Shown here piece by piece: positions 15,432-24,073 of a stretch of DNA of 64,000 nt. This DNA is from Nocardia australiensis. Lineage in GTDB: Bacteria > Actinomycetota > Actinomycetes > Mycobacteriales > Mycobacteriaceae. The stretch is taken from NCBI RefSeq assembly GCF_020733705.1, contig NZ_JAJFZM010000001.1, positions 2,480,001 through 2,544,000 on the forward strand. The letters are read 5' to 3'. The notes under the pieces are model-generated. The model searched no databases. It saw only the letters and a list, made by a program, of their open reading frames with translations, and was not told the origin of the DNA. A program made the position numbers and the translations under genes. Position 1 is the first letter of the stretch. Each line of letters starts with the position of its first letter.

Positions 15432-15473
15432 GCAACGGCCGGTCGGAAGCGCATGCCTCCGCCCGGCCGTTGC
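15432..15473. terminator. bidirectional hairpin between convergent esx and eccE
   Basis: GCAACGGCCGG at 15432-15442 pairs perfectly with CCGGCCGTTGC at 15463-15473; the loop contains further pairing (GGA/TCC). It lies nine bases after the esxA-like stop and 11 bases before the eccE stop, the expected place for a terminator serving both strands. There is no long U-tract. Confidence 0.75.
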
Positions 15474-15484
15474 GTGTTGTGTCA

Positions 15485-17302
15485 TTACCTTGCGGCGGTG
15501 AGTGATTCGCCGATATAACGCATCTCGTCCGGTGTGGTGACCATATTGACAGTCGCGCTGGCGCTGGAGGTTCGCACCGTGATGAGGTTCGGCGCGGCCG
15601 GGTCCTGGCTGAGCACGACATCGGCGTTGAAGTGCTCGGCGGGCTGTTGCGGCGCGCGTACGTGCACGATGGTCGCGCCACCGGTGAGCGCGGTCGGTGC
15701 GATTCGGTCGAACACCACGACGGTCGCGGCGGGTATCGGCGTGCCGGTCGGCGCGGGCGGCGGTACCGGTGGATGGGCCGCGGTCGGGTAACGCGATGCG
15801 AGCGAAAGCAGGTGCGGCGCATTCACATTCACGACCATGGTGTGCCACGCTTCGGGGCGATCGGTATGCACGATGGTGTGCGCGCCGAGCGCGATGGCGC
15901 GCAGGATCACCTGCTGTGCCAGATCGAGCGCGCCGATGACCTCGAGATGCCGTGTCCCGGCGCCGATCAGCGGCACCGCGATACCCTGCCCGATGTTGTC
16001 GGCGCCGATCAGCTGTCCGCACCCGGCCGTGGGGACCGCGATTCCGTCGAGGGCTGACAGCGGCCCGCGATAGTCGCCGGCACCGTCGGTGCCGTGCCCG
16101 GCGCGGATCGGCAAGCAATCCACCAGCGCCCGAAACTGCTGACCCGACAGGGCACGAAGCCCTGGAACCGGTGGTTCGCCCGGAGCGAGGGCGGTGTCGA
16201 AACGAACAAGAGCGCCGAGCGTCACCGCGGGCGACGCATCGCCGCGCGCCCGGTCCGGCCGCGTCGCGCCGGGGCGCAACCGCACGGTCAGCGTGGTGTT
16301 CAGGCTCGGTGTCGCCCACAGGTCGGCGAATCCGTTCGACCCGATCAGCTCGGGACCGATTTCATAACTGGTGAGGTGAACACCCTCGTACACAAGCGAT
16401 TTCGGTGTTTCGGTCAACTCCTCCAGCGTGGCGCCGCGACTGAGGGTGCGCATCGCGGCGTTCATTTCACCCGCGGTGAGCACGGAAATCGAGATGTCGC
16501 GCGCGGCCAGCCGGTTGGCCACCCGGCGGGTCGCGATGATCGCCGTGCGCAGGGCGCCCGCGCCAGCGCCGCCGCGATTGTCGACCGCCTGGGCGTTCAC
16601 CAGCGGATCCAGCCGCAGCACCAACCACACCGTCCGGTGTGCGATGGCGGGCAGCGGGCCGAGGATGCGGTCATACAGCTGGGCGACCGCGCCGACGCTC
16701 GCGGTGCGCGCACCGGTGCTGATCACCTCGATCGATGCCAGGTTGATATCGAATTGTTCGAGGCAGCGCGCGATTTCGGTGAGTTCGACCACCTGATCGG
16801 TGGACAGTGATCCGCGCCGCAACAGGGTCATCGCGTCCGGCGGCGGATCGATGCGCAACATGGTGGTCAGCAGGTCGCCGTCCCAGTGCACGCCGTAGCT
16901 GCCGCCCTCGGGCAATGGCACGTCGAAGGCGGCGGGACCCTCGCCCGCGGGCCCCGGTCGGGAGCGCCGCCACCGATAGGCGAGTGCGCGCGCGAACATG
17001 CCCGCGAGATTGCGCGGATTCCGTTTACGGACCGGCGCCGCCCCCGCGACGATTACGACGACACCGATCGCGATCACCGCGGCGATCGGTGCGTTCAACG
17101 CGAGCGCGATCCACATCCCGGCGGCGGCAAGCAGTGCGAGCGGAACCATGAGTCGCAATGGAATTTGACGCAGCATCCAGAATTCGGGATCTCGCAGTGT
17201 TGTGTTCGTTACCTGCGATGTGTTCACCGTGTTTTCATTTCCGGTTTCTTTGCGCGCGTTCGCTCCGGAGTCGGTTTCCCGTTCGTTCACAGCCCCATCC
17301 AC
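15485..17302 (-). CDS. eccE: ESX core component EccE
   Basis: The 605-residue protein starts with a hydrophilic leader, then two transmembrane segments (about residues 52-90, PLRLMVPLALLAAAGMWIAL and a following apolar stretch), then a large mixed domain. EccE features are YGVHWDGDLLTTMLRIDPPP, CLEQFDINLASIEVISTG and the ILGPLPAIAHRTVWLVLRLD segment shared with the second EccE at 50211. EccE sits on the periphery of the hexameric ESX membrane complex and stabilises it. The gene is divergent from eccB. The GTG at 17302 is used with AGGGG about ten bases upstream; GTG 17290 is an alternative. Confidence 0.88.
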   Translation of the reverse strand: MDGAVNERETDSGANARKETGNENTVNTSQVTNTTLRDPEFWMLRQIPLRLMVPLALLAAAGMWIALALNAPIAAVIAIGVVVIVAGAAPVRKRNPRNLAGMFARALAYRWRRSRPGPAGEGPAAFDVPLPEGGSYGVHWDGDLLTTMLRIDPPPDAMTLLRRGSLSTDQVVELTEIARCLEQFDINLASIEVISTGARTASVGAVAQLYDRILGPLPAIAHRTVWLVLRLDPLVNAQAVDNRGGAGAGALRTAIIATRRVANRLAARDISISVLTAGEMNAAMRTLSRGATLEELTETPKSLVYEGVHLTSYEIGPELIGSNGFADLWATPSLNTTLTVRLRPGATRPDRARGDASPAVTLGALVRFDTALAPGEPPVPGLRALSGQQFRALVDCLPIRAGHGTDGAGDYRGPLSALDGIAVPTAGCGQLIGADNIGQGIAVPLIGAGTRHLEVIGALDLAQQVILRAIALGAHTIVHTDRPEAWHTMVVNVNAPHLLSLASRYPTAAHPPVPPPAPTGTPIPAATVVVFDRIAPTALTGGATIVHVRAPQQPAEHFNADVVLSQDPAAPNLITVRTSSASATVNMVTTPDEMRYIGESLTAAR

Positions 17303-17359
17303 GATAATCGCCCCTGGCGTGCGGCGTTCGAACGTTCTTCCGCCCGAGCGCTTGTCGAA

Positions 17360-17367
17360 TTACAGTA
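17360..17367 (-). promoter_or_regulatory. candidate -10 region for eccE
   Basis: On the minus strand this reads TACTGTAA, identical to the -10 of the eccB promoter 77 bp away on the other strand. It is part of an imperfect inverted repeat TTACA-GTACCT-TGTAA (17360-17375). No clear -35 box is present, so the promoter may need an activator. Confidence 0.4.
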
Positions 17368-17421
17368 CCTTGTAACGAGGGTGTTCGTGGCGGGTAGTTA
17401 GTTTGCCGCACTGTTGCCAGA

Positions 17422-17449
17422 TTGACAGGACAGTCTCGGCGGATACTGT
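17422..17449 (+). promoter_or_regulatory. sigma-70-type promoter of eccB
   Basis: TTGACA at 17422-17427 and TACTGT at 17444-17449 are separated by 16 bp. Transcription would begin near 17456, giving a ~45-base leader before the eccB GTG at 17502. Confidence 0.65.
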
Positions 17450-17501
17450 AATTTTCGTTGGAATCGAAACACTGTCCATGCCGTAGTTCGATGGAGACCA
17501 T

Positions 17502-18995
17502 GTGCCGGCTCAGCTCACCACCAAGGCTCAGGTCAATGGATACCGATTCCTGTTGCGCCGCCTCGATCACGCGCTGGTACGCCGTGACGTCCGGATGCTG
17601 CACGACCCCATGCGTTCTCAGCTCCGATCGCTGCTCGTCGGCGCCGTCCTCGGCCTGCTGGTAGTGGCGGGCTGCGCGATCTTGGCCTTCCTGAAACCGC
17701 AGGGCTCGATCGGCAACGCCAATATCGTGATGGGCAAGGACAGCGGCGCACTGTATGTCGTTGTCACCGACGCCGAGAAGAAGCAGACCCTCAATCCGGT
17801 GCTCAACCTGGCCTCGGCCCGGCTGATCAGTGGCAGCGGCGAGTCGCCGACTTCGGTCAAAGACTCGAAACTCGCTGCCATGGCGCGTGGTCCGCTACTC
17901 GGCATTCCCGGCGCGCCCGCCGCGCTGCCCGGCTCGAAGCAGGGGGACCGGTCGGACTGGTCGCTGTGCGAGTCGGTCGAGCTGTCGATCACCGGCAGTG
18001 CGGCGTCGGCCTCCGGCGTGACCACCACGGTGTTCACGGGTGCGCCCCAGCTCGACGACCGCGTCCGCACCTCGGCCGCCGCGGATTCACTATTGGTGCG
18101 CCACGGCGCCAAGACCTACCTGATCTATGAAGGCAAGCGCGCGGAGGTCGATCCGGCCAATTCCGTGATGGCGCGGACGATGACATTGACCGGGCTTCGG
18201 CCGCGCCCGGTGGGCACCGGGCTGCTCGACGCCGTCACCGCGGTGCCCCCGCTGGTCGCTCCGGATATCCCGCAGAGCGGCCAGCCCGGGCCGGGCCGCC
18301 TGTCCGATGTGCCGGTCGGCGGCATCATCGCCGTCGGCGGCGGCCGCGACGATCACGCCGAGTTGTACGTGGTGCTCGGCGATGGCGTGCAGCCGATTTC
18401 GGAGTTCACCGCGCAGGTGTTGCGCGCCGCGAATTCGCAAGGCATGCGCGAGATCAAGTCGGTGCCACCGGATGTGCTGACGAACATGCCGGTGCTGCAC
18501 CGGATTCCGGTCGACCACTTCCCGAAGACCACCCCGAAGATTGTGTCCGCCGAAGATGCCCCGATCGCCTGTGTCGCGTGGTCGAAGACCAAACAGGGCG
18601 GTGACGACGCCGTCGACGGCCCGGCCGATCGTTCGGCGGCCAGCCTGCTGCTCGGCACCAAACTGCCGCTGGCCGATTCCGCCGTGCCGGTGGAACTGGC
18701 CACCGCCGACGGCACCGGCGATCGGGTCGATGCCGTCTACGTTCCACCGTCATCGGGGGAGTTCGTGCAGGTCACCGGGACCGAAGCGGGTAGCCTGCGC
18801 CGTGGACCGCTGTTCTACGTGGCAGACAACGGAATCCGTTACGGCATCCCGGATATCGACACCGCGCAGGTGCTCGGTCTCGGCAAGGATCCACATCTGG
18901 CACCGGCGGCCATCGTGAGTCAACTCGTCGCCGGACCCACACTGTCCAAACAGGACGCATTGGTCAAACGCGACACCGTCGCCGCGTCGAAGTAA
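17502..18995 (+). CDS. eccB: ESX core component EccB
   Basis: The 497-residue protein has the EccB signature: an N-terminal cytoplasmic segment QVNGYRFLLRRLDHALVRRD followed by DVRMLHDPMR, one transmembrane helix at about residues 43-64, and a large periplasmic domain with repeated beta units (NLASARLI, LLGIPGAP, YGIPDIDTAQVLGLG). EccB is a core subunit of the ESX inner-membrane complex. GGAG lies five bases before GTG 17502. The gene is divergent from eccE and convergent with eccA, with only 30 bp between the two stops. Confidence 0.93.
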   Translation: MPAQLTTKAQVNGYRFLLRRLDHALVRRDVRMLHDPMRSQLRSLLVGAVLGLLVVAGCAILAFLKPQGSIGNANIVMGKDSGALYVVVTDAEKKQTLNPVLNLASARLISGSGESPTSVKDSKLAAMARGPLLGIPGAPAALPGSKQGDRSDWSLCESVELSITGSAASASGVTTTVFTGAPQLDDRVRTSAAADSLLVRHGAKTYLIYEGKRAEVDPANSVMARTMTLTGLRPRPVGTGLLDAVTAVPPLVAPDIPQSGQPGPGRLSDVPVGGIIAVGGGRDDHAELYVVLGDGVQPISEFTAQVLRAANSQGMREIKSVPPDVLTNMPVLHRIPVDHFPKTTPKIVSAEDAPIACVAWSKTKQGGDDAVDGPADRSAASLLLGTKLPLADSAVPVELATADGTGDRVDAVYVPPSSGEFVQVTGTEAGSLRRGPLFYVADNGIRYGIPDIDTAQVLGLGKDPHLAPAAIVSQLVAGPTLSKQDALVKRDTVAASK

Positions 18996-19025
18996 GCCGC
19001 GACGGGGCAAGGCCCACCGCAGTGG

Positions 19026-20849
19026 TCAGGAGACGCCGAGCGAGGAGAGCACCACCTCGAGGGCGGCCTCCATATCGGCGGCCTCGATGCGCATGAGGAC
19101 GGACGCGTCGACCGCTGACAGATCAAGCGATTCGTCATTGGCCAGACGGAACTCGCGCTCTTCCTCGGCGGACTCGATTACGTTGCGGATGAACCGGCCG
19201 TTGCCTGCCAGGTCGATACCGCGACGCGGCTCACCGTTCTGGTCGGCGCGCTCGGAGTTGTAGAGCTGGTCGCAGGCGCGTTCCAGCAATTCCACTGCGC
19301 CTTCGGACAATTCGGAGTCGCGCGATTTCGCGATCAGCTGGCCGATCTGCCCCAGCTCGGATGGGGTGTAGGACGGGAATTGCAGCCGCTTGGCGAATCG
19401 TGACGCCAGACCGTCATTCGAGGAGAGTAGCCGGTCGATCTCGCCGTCGTAGCCCGCGATGATCACCACCAGCCGGTCGCGATCGTTCTCCATCCGGGCC
19501 AGCAGCGTGTCCACCGCCTCACGGCCGAAGGCGTCGCCGCCGGAAAGGCCGGTCTGGATGAGCGTGTATGCCTCGTCGATGAACAGCACGCCGTTCATCG
19601 CGGTGTCGATCAGCTTGTCGGTCTTGATCGCGGTGCTGCCGAGGTGCTGGCCGACGAAGTCCATGCGCTTGGCCTCGACCACCTTGTCGGTCTCGAGAAG
19701 GCCGACGCCGCAATAGATTTTGGCGACCACCCGAGCGATCGTCGTCTTACCGGTACCCGGTGGTCCGGTGAACACCAGATGGTTGCCACGGGCAATGCTG
19801 GCCATGCCCTTCTCGGCCCGGATCTTCGCTAGCTGCGCGGTCGCCTGTAGCTTGGCCACCTGAGTCTTCACCGAGGCCAGGCCGACCTGCTTGTCCAATT
19901 CTGCGCGTGCCTCCGACAGAATCCGCTTGGCTCGATCCTCAGCATCGGCGCTGCGCATCTGCTCGACCGACGGTGCGGTAGCCGGATCCCAACGGTCGGT
20001 GCGGATATCAATGGATTCCCTGGTGGTCACGGTGATCCGGTAGGTGCGATCACGCATGGCCGCGGTATTCGCGGCGAAATCTGGTGCCTGCGAATACACC
20101 TTCTCGAAGAGGGCCTGGGCTTCCTCCTCGTTCCCGGTCTCGCGCAAGCACAGACCACGACAGAACATAGCCGTGGTGCGCGCGAGCGGAATCGGCCCCG
20201 CCTCGGCCTGTTCCATGCGGCGGATGGCCTCGCCGAACAGCCCCAGTTGGGCGCACGCCGAACCAACCATCACGTGCGCGCCCGAGGCCAGATACGGGTC
20301 GTCCCACTCGGCCGAACCCGCGAGCACCGACATCACATCGGGCCATCGCTGGGTATTGAAATGGAGCACGCCACGGATGTATGCGCTGATCCGGTCGTCG
20401 ATCTCGCGATCGGTGTCCGAGAGCATGGAGCGCCGATAGGCGGCGAGTTCATCGAGCACGCGCTCGGCCTCGTCGTATTCCTTCTCGGCGATCAGCTGCG
20501 CGGCCTGCGCCAGCCAGATCTCGGTGTAGCCGGCCAGCGGATAGTCGATGTACAGGCCGGCGAGGAAGCGACCGGCGAGCGCGCGCGGCTTCAGACCGAG
20601 CCTGCGCTGCTCTCGGAAAAGTGTTGTGCTGCTCGTTTTGTGGAGGTTGTAGAGCACCTCGGTGGTCACTTCGCCCGCCGCGGCGCGGCCGAGCCAGGCA
20701 TCGCACATGGTGGGGTCCCATTCGGTGGCCCGCTGGAAGGCCAGCTTCGCGTACTCGAGGTCGCGGGCCGATTCCTGTCCGTCGATGGTCAGGCCCAGCG
20801 ACAGGATTCCGGCGTCGAAGGCGCGTTGTGCTTGGCGGTTGCCGGTCAT
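19026..20849 (-). CDS. eccA: ESX AAA+ ATPase EccA
   Basis: The chosen ATG at 20849 gives 607 residues; a TTG three codons earlier is less likely. Residues ~1-290 form a TPR-like helical domain (CDAWLGRAAAG, EEAQALFEKVYSQAP). The C-terminal half is a CbxX/CfxQ-type AAA+ domain with Walker A GPPGTGKT at 362-369, Walker B VLFIDEAY at 421-428 and an Arg-finger region around SRFAKRLQF. EccA is cytosolic and is thought to disassemble or recycle EspG-PE-PPE complexes, fitting the many EspG genes here. ESX-4-type loci lack it, and so does the second locus in this window. Confidence 0.93.
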   Translation of the reverse strand: MTGNRQAQRAFDAGILSLGLTIDGQESARDLEYAKLAFQRATEWDPTMCDAWLGRAAAGEVTTEVLYNLHKTSSTTLFREQRRLGLKPRALAGRFLAGLYIDYPLAGYTEIWLAQAAQLIAEKEYDEAERVLDELAAYRRSMLSDTDREIDDRISAYIRGVLHFNTQRWPDVMSVLAGSAEWDDPYLASGAHVMVGSACAQLGLFGEAIRRMEQAEAGPIPLARTTAMFCRGLCLRETGNEEEAQALFEKVYSQAPDFAANTAAMRDRTYRITVTTRESIDIRTDRWDPATAPSVEQMRSADAEDRAKRILSEARAELDKQVGLASVKTQVAKLQATAQLAKIRAEKGMASIARGNHLVFTGPPGTGKTTIARVVAKIYCGVGLLETDKVVEAKRMDFVGQHLGSTAIKTDKLIDTAMNGVLFIDEAYTLIQTGLSGGDAFGREAVDTLLARMENDRDRLVVIIAGYDGEIDRLLSSNDGLASRFAKRLQFPSYTPSELGQIGQLIAKSRDSELSEGAVELLERACDQLYNSERADQNGEPRRGIDLAGNGRFIRNVIESAEEEREFRLANDESLDLSAVDASVLMRIEAADMEAALEVVLSSLGVS

Positions 20850-21013
20850 TGCTGTCAAACCCCGAAGTCTTGGTTGGAGCTACTCTTTTGTTGAACGATT
20901 GTCTACGTTCATCTTCCGGCCAGCTTAGCGATCGCGTGTGCACGATCCGTCCGATACATTAGGTTTTACGGCCGGTTGGTTGCAACGCGAAACGACAGCC
21001 GCTACCCGCCTTT

Positions 21014-21047
21014 GCATGACGAGTGCGCGTGCATGACGAGTGTGCGT
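21014..21047. repeat. 17-bp tandem direct repeat in the eccA-eccD divergent region
   Basis: GCATGACGAGTGCGCGT at 21014-21030 is followed directly by a copy at 21031-21047 with one change (GTGTG for GTGCG). It lies midway in the ~290-bp gap between eccA and eccD. It could be a pair of regulator sites on the same helix face or a chance duplication. The rest of this gap shows no clear promoter. Confidence 0.6.
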
Positions 21048-21141
21048 GGTGGGTGGAGCAAACGTTCTGATTTGGTGGGACAGGTAGGTTGCTGAAGCAA
21101 GTGTCTGGGTCATTCGGAATAGAGTTGGGGTCGCGGGGCAA

Positions 21142-22617
21142 TTGACCGAGTCGTTGAGTAGCGGCTCACGAGCCGCTGAACCCGAACTGTGCCGGGTGTC
21201 TGTCATCGGGGGAAATACCCAGCTCGATGTCGGCCTCCCCGCGACGGTCCCGATCGCCACTTTCATCGGCGATCTGGTCACCCTGATCGAATCCCGCAAC
21301 CCGGACGTCGTGGAAAGCGATGACGGCGACACCCCGCTGCACACCGAGCACTGGACCCTGGCCCGCCTCGGTCGCGATGCCATCGCGCCGAGCCGCAGCC
21401 TCGCCGAGGCCGAGGTGTTCGACGGGGAACTGCTTGTCCTGCGGTCGGTTACCGCGAAAGAGACACCAGCGCTGTTCGATGACGTCATCGACGCCGTCTC
21501 CCGGCTCACCGCCGACGACTTCCGTGGCTGGTCGCCCGGCGCGGCGCGGTGGACCGGCCTGATCGCATCGACGGTGGCGGTGGTGCTCGCGCTGGCGTTG
21601 CTGGCCATGGGGCGGACGCATTCCGGCGGCTTGGCCGCGCCGTTCCTGGCGACGGGGGTGGCGATCATCGCCACCGTCGCGGCGGGATTCGCGGCACGCA
21701 AGTACGCCGACCAACTGACCGCCACCTGGCTTTCGCTGTGCGCGCTGCTGCTGTTCTTCGGCGGCGCGGCGCTGTTTGTGCCCGGTGAAATGGGCAGTCC
21801 CCATCTGCTGCTGGGCTTTTCGGTGACCATCGTGGCCGCCGCCGCCGTCTATCGCACCACCGCGACCGGAGCGACACTGTGCGCGGCGGCCATCACCGTC
21901 GCCTTGTTCGGCGGCATCTCCGCGCTGGTGCGAATGATCTGGGACCCGGCGCTGCCGAAGATCTCCGCCGGACTGCTCGTCGCCGCGATCACGCTGATCT
22001 CCGCGGTGCCGAGGCTGGCGGCCGTGCTGGCTCGGCTGCCGGTCCCGCCGGTGCCGACCGCGGGTGGCGCTATCGATCCGGCCGACCATGAACCGCGCCC
22101 GACCATCGAGGGTATCGGCGCGATCGGCGCCACCGCGCTGCCGTCGGCCGTCGGCCTCGGACAGCGGGCGCGTGCGGCCAACCATTATCAGACCGGCATG
22201 CTCGTCGGCTGCTCGATCGCGGGTGTCGTCGGTGCGCTCGGCGCGGCGGATCCCTTGGGACCGGCACCCTGGCAAGGCATTACGCTCGCCGCGATCGCGG
22301 CGGTGATTCTGTGCCTGCGCGGCCGCTCGTTCGCCGATCTCGCCCAGGCGGGTGTCCTGATCTCGGGCGGGTGCGTCATCGTGCTCGGCCTGGTGGCCGG
22401 CCTCGCACTCGGCGACGCCGATATGGCGCTGCGCTCGGGTCTGCTGTTGCTCGCTTTCGCTGCGGCGGCAGTGGTATTCGGCGTGATCGGACCGCATCTC
22501 GAGGTCACCCCGGTGACCAGACGGGCCATGGAGATCGTCGAATATCTGCTGATCGTCGCGTTGATACCGCTGGTGCTCTGGATTATGGACGTGTATTCGA
22601 TGGCCCGGAACCTATGA
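21142..22617 (+). CDS. eccD: ESX channel protein EccD
   Basis: The 491-residue protein has an N-terminal ~100-residue ubiquitin-like cytosolic domain (RVSVIGGNTQLDVGLPATVP) followed by about eleven transmembrane segments, the EccD plan; a cytosolic loop after the sixth segment reads LARLPVPPVPTAGGAIDP. EccD forms the membrane vestibule of the ESX pore. The start is TTG 21142; the ESX-4-type eccD below also begins best with TTG-ACN. Its stop overlaps mycP by four bases (ATGA). Confidence 0.92.
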   Translation: MTESLSSGSRAAEPELCRVSVIGGNTQLDVGLPATVPIATFIGDLVTLIESRNPDVVESDDGDTPLHTEHWTLARLGRDAIAPSRSLAEAEVFDGELLVLRSVTAKETPALFDDVIDAVSRLTADDFRGWSPGAARWTGLIASTVAVVLALALLAMGRTHSGGLAAPFLATGVAIIATVAAGFAARKYADQLTATWLSLCALLLFFGGAALFVPGEMGSPHLLLGFSVTIVAAAAVYRTTATGATLCAAAITVALFGGISALVRMIWDPALPKISAGLLVAAITLISAVPRLAAVLARLPVPPVPTAGGAIDPADHEPRPTIEGIGAIGATALPSAVGLGQRARAANHYQTGMLVGCSIAGVVGALGAADPLGPAPWQGITLAAIAAVILCLRGRSFADLAQAGVLISGGCVIVLGLVAGLALGDADMALRSGLLLLAFAAAAVVFGVIGPHLEVTPVTRRAMEIVEYLLIVALIPLVLWIMDVYSMARNL

Positions 22618-24068
22618 CCGCTCGGGCGCTCATCGGCCTGCCGAAGTCGGTATCGGTGCCCGGATGGCGATGCTGGGCTGGAATTGCCTGCACCGCAGCA
22701 ATACTCGGCGTGTCCGCGTTCGGTGGGTCGGCGCGGGCCGGCGCCGTGCCACCGCCGAGTATCGACCCCGGCGCACTCGGTATCGCGCAGGCGCTCAGTG
22801 GCGTGGCGGCACCGCCGGAGCCGACCGAGCAGGCGCAGGTCTGCACCGAACCGATGAATTCTCATGGTGCGCCGGTCGATTCGCCGCTGGCACAACGGGT
22901 GCTCGACCTGCCGGCGGCCTGGCAGTTCAGTCGCGGGGCCGGCCAGAAGGTCGCGGTTATCGACACCGGAGTCAATCCGCATCCCCGCCTGCCCGCGTTG
23001 CGGCCGGGTGGCGATTACGTCTCCGACAGCGACGGCACCAAGGACTGCGACGCGCACGGCACGCTGGTCGCCGGGATCATCGCCGCCCGCCCGAGCCCGG
23101 ACGACGCGTTCGCCGGGGTCGCACCCGACGCCGAAATTCTCACCATCCGTCAATACAGCCTCGCCTATCAGGCCAAGGAACGCAGCGGCGACAAGGCGCC
23201 GGGAACCCTGGCCAGCACCGGCTACGGCAACGTGCTCACCATGGCCGCCGCAGTGGTGCGCGCGGTCGACATGGGCGCGACTGTCATCAATATTTCCGAG
23301 GTCTCCTGTACGTCGGCGGGTGGCGACACCGCCGACGCAACCCTCGGAGCCGCAGTGAAATACGCCTACGATCACAATGTCGTCGTGGTCGCGGCGGCGG
23401 GCAATGTGACCCGCGACGGCGGCTGCGACAAACAGAATGACAACCCCGGCTGGTCCTCGGTGCAGACCGTCGCCAGCCCAGCCTGGTTCCACCCCTATGT
23501 GCTGTCGGTGGCCTCGATCGATCCCGATGGCATGCCTTCACAGATTTCGCTGCACGGGCCATGGGTCGGCGCGGCCGCCATCGGCAGGTCGATCGTGTCG
23601 CTCGACAGCAGGCCGGGTGGCACCGGGCTCGTGGACAGTCAGCAATATCAAGACGGCCCCGGGCCCATTGACGGAACGAGTTTCGCGACGCCGTACGTGT
23701 CCGGGCTGGCCGCACTGATTCGCGCCAGATTCCCGGAACTCACGGCTGGGCAGGTCATCGACCGGATTACCCGCACCGCGCAGGCACCGGGCTCGGGCCG
23801 CGACGACGCCATCGGCCACGGCCTGATCGATCCGGTGGCCGCGCTCACCGCAGAACTGCCGGATCGTCCGGTGAGCGAGGGCGGTGCTGTGCCGCGACCG
23901 ATAGCCGCCCCGGTGCATCCGCCCGGACCCGATCCACTTCCGCGTCGGGTCGCGGTCATCGGTTCCATCACCTGCCTTGTCGTACTGGGACTCGGTGCGG
24001 CCGTGTCGGTTCCGTTCCGTAGACGCCGCGCCGACGCGGACCTCGATTCACCCGCAACAGAGGTATAG
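22614..24068 (+). CDS. mycP: mycosin serine protease MycP
   Basis: ATG 22614 overlaps the eccD stop and gives 484 residues. There is an N-terminal signal sequence (CTAAILGVSAFGGSARAG), a subtilisin-type domain with Asp117 (VIDTGV), His148 (AHGTLVAGI) and Ser356 (GTSFATPYVSG), a proline-rich linker and a C-terminal membrane helix (VAVIGSITCLVVLGLGAAVS) followed by RRRR. Mycosins cap the periplasmic face of the ESX complex and are required for its stability; they also cleave some substrates. eccC follows after five bases. Confidence 0.94.
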   Translation: MTARALIGLPKSVSVPGWRCWAGIACTAAILGVSAFGGSARAGAVPPPSIDPGALGIAQALSGVAAPPEPTEQAQVCTEPMNSHGAPVDSPLAQRVLDLPAAWQFSRGAGQKVAVIDTGVNPHPRLPALRPGGDYVSDSDGTKDCDAHGTLVAGIIAARPSPDDAFAGVAPDAEILTIRQYSLAYQAKERSGDKAPGTLASTGYGNVLTMAAAVVRAVDMGATVINISEVSCTSAGGDTADATLGAAVKYAYDHNVVVVAAAGNVTRDGGCDKQNDNPGWSSVQTVASPAWFHPYVLSVASIDPDGMPSQISLHGPWVGAAAIGRSIVSLDSRPGGTGLVDSQQYQDGPGPIDGTSFATPYVSGLAALIRARFPELTAGQVIDRITRTAQAPGSGRDDAIGHGLIDPVAALTAELPDRPVSEGGAVPRPIAAPVHPPGPDPLPRRVAVIGSITCLVVLGLGAAVSVPFRRRRADADLDSPATEV

Positions 24069-24073
24069 AACCC

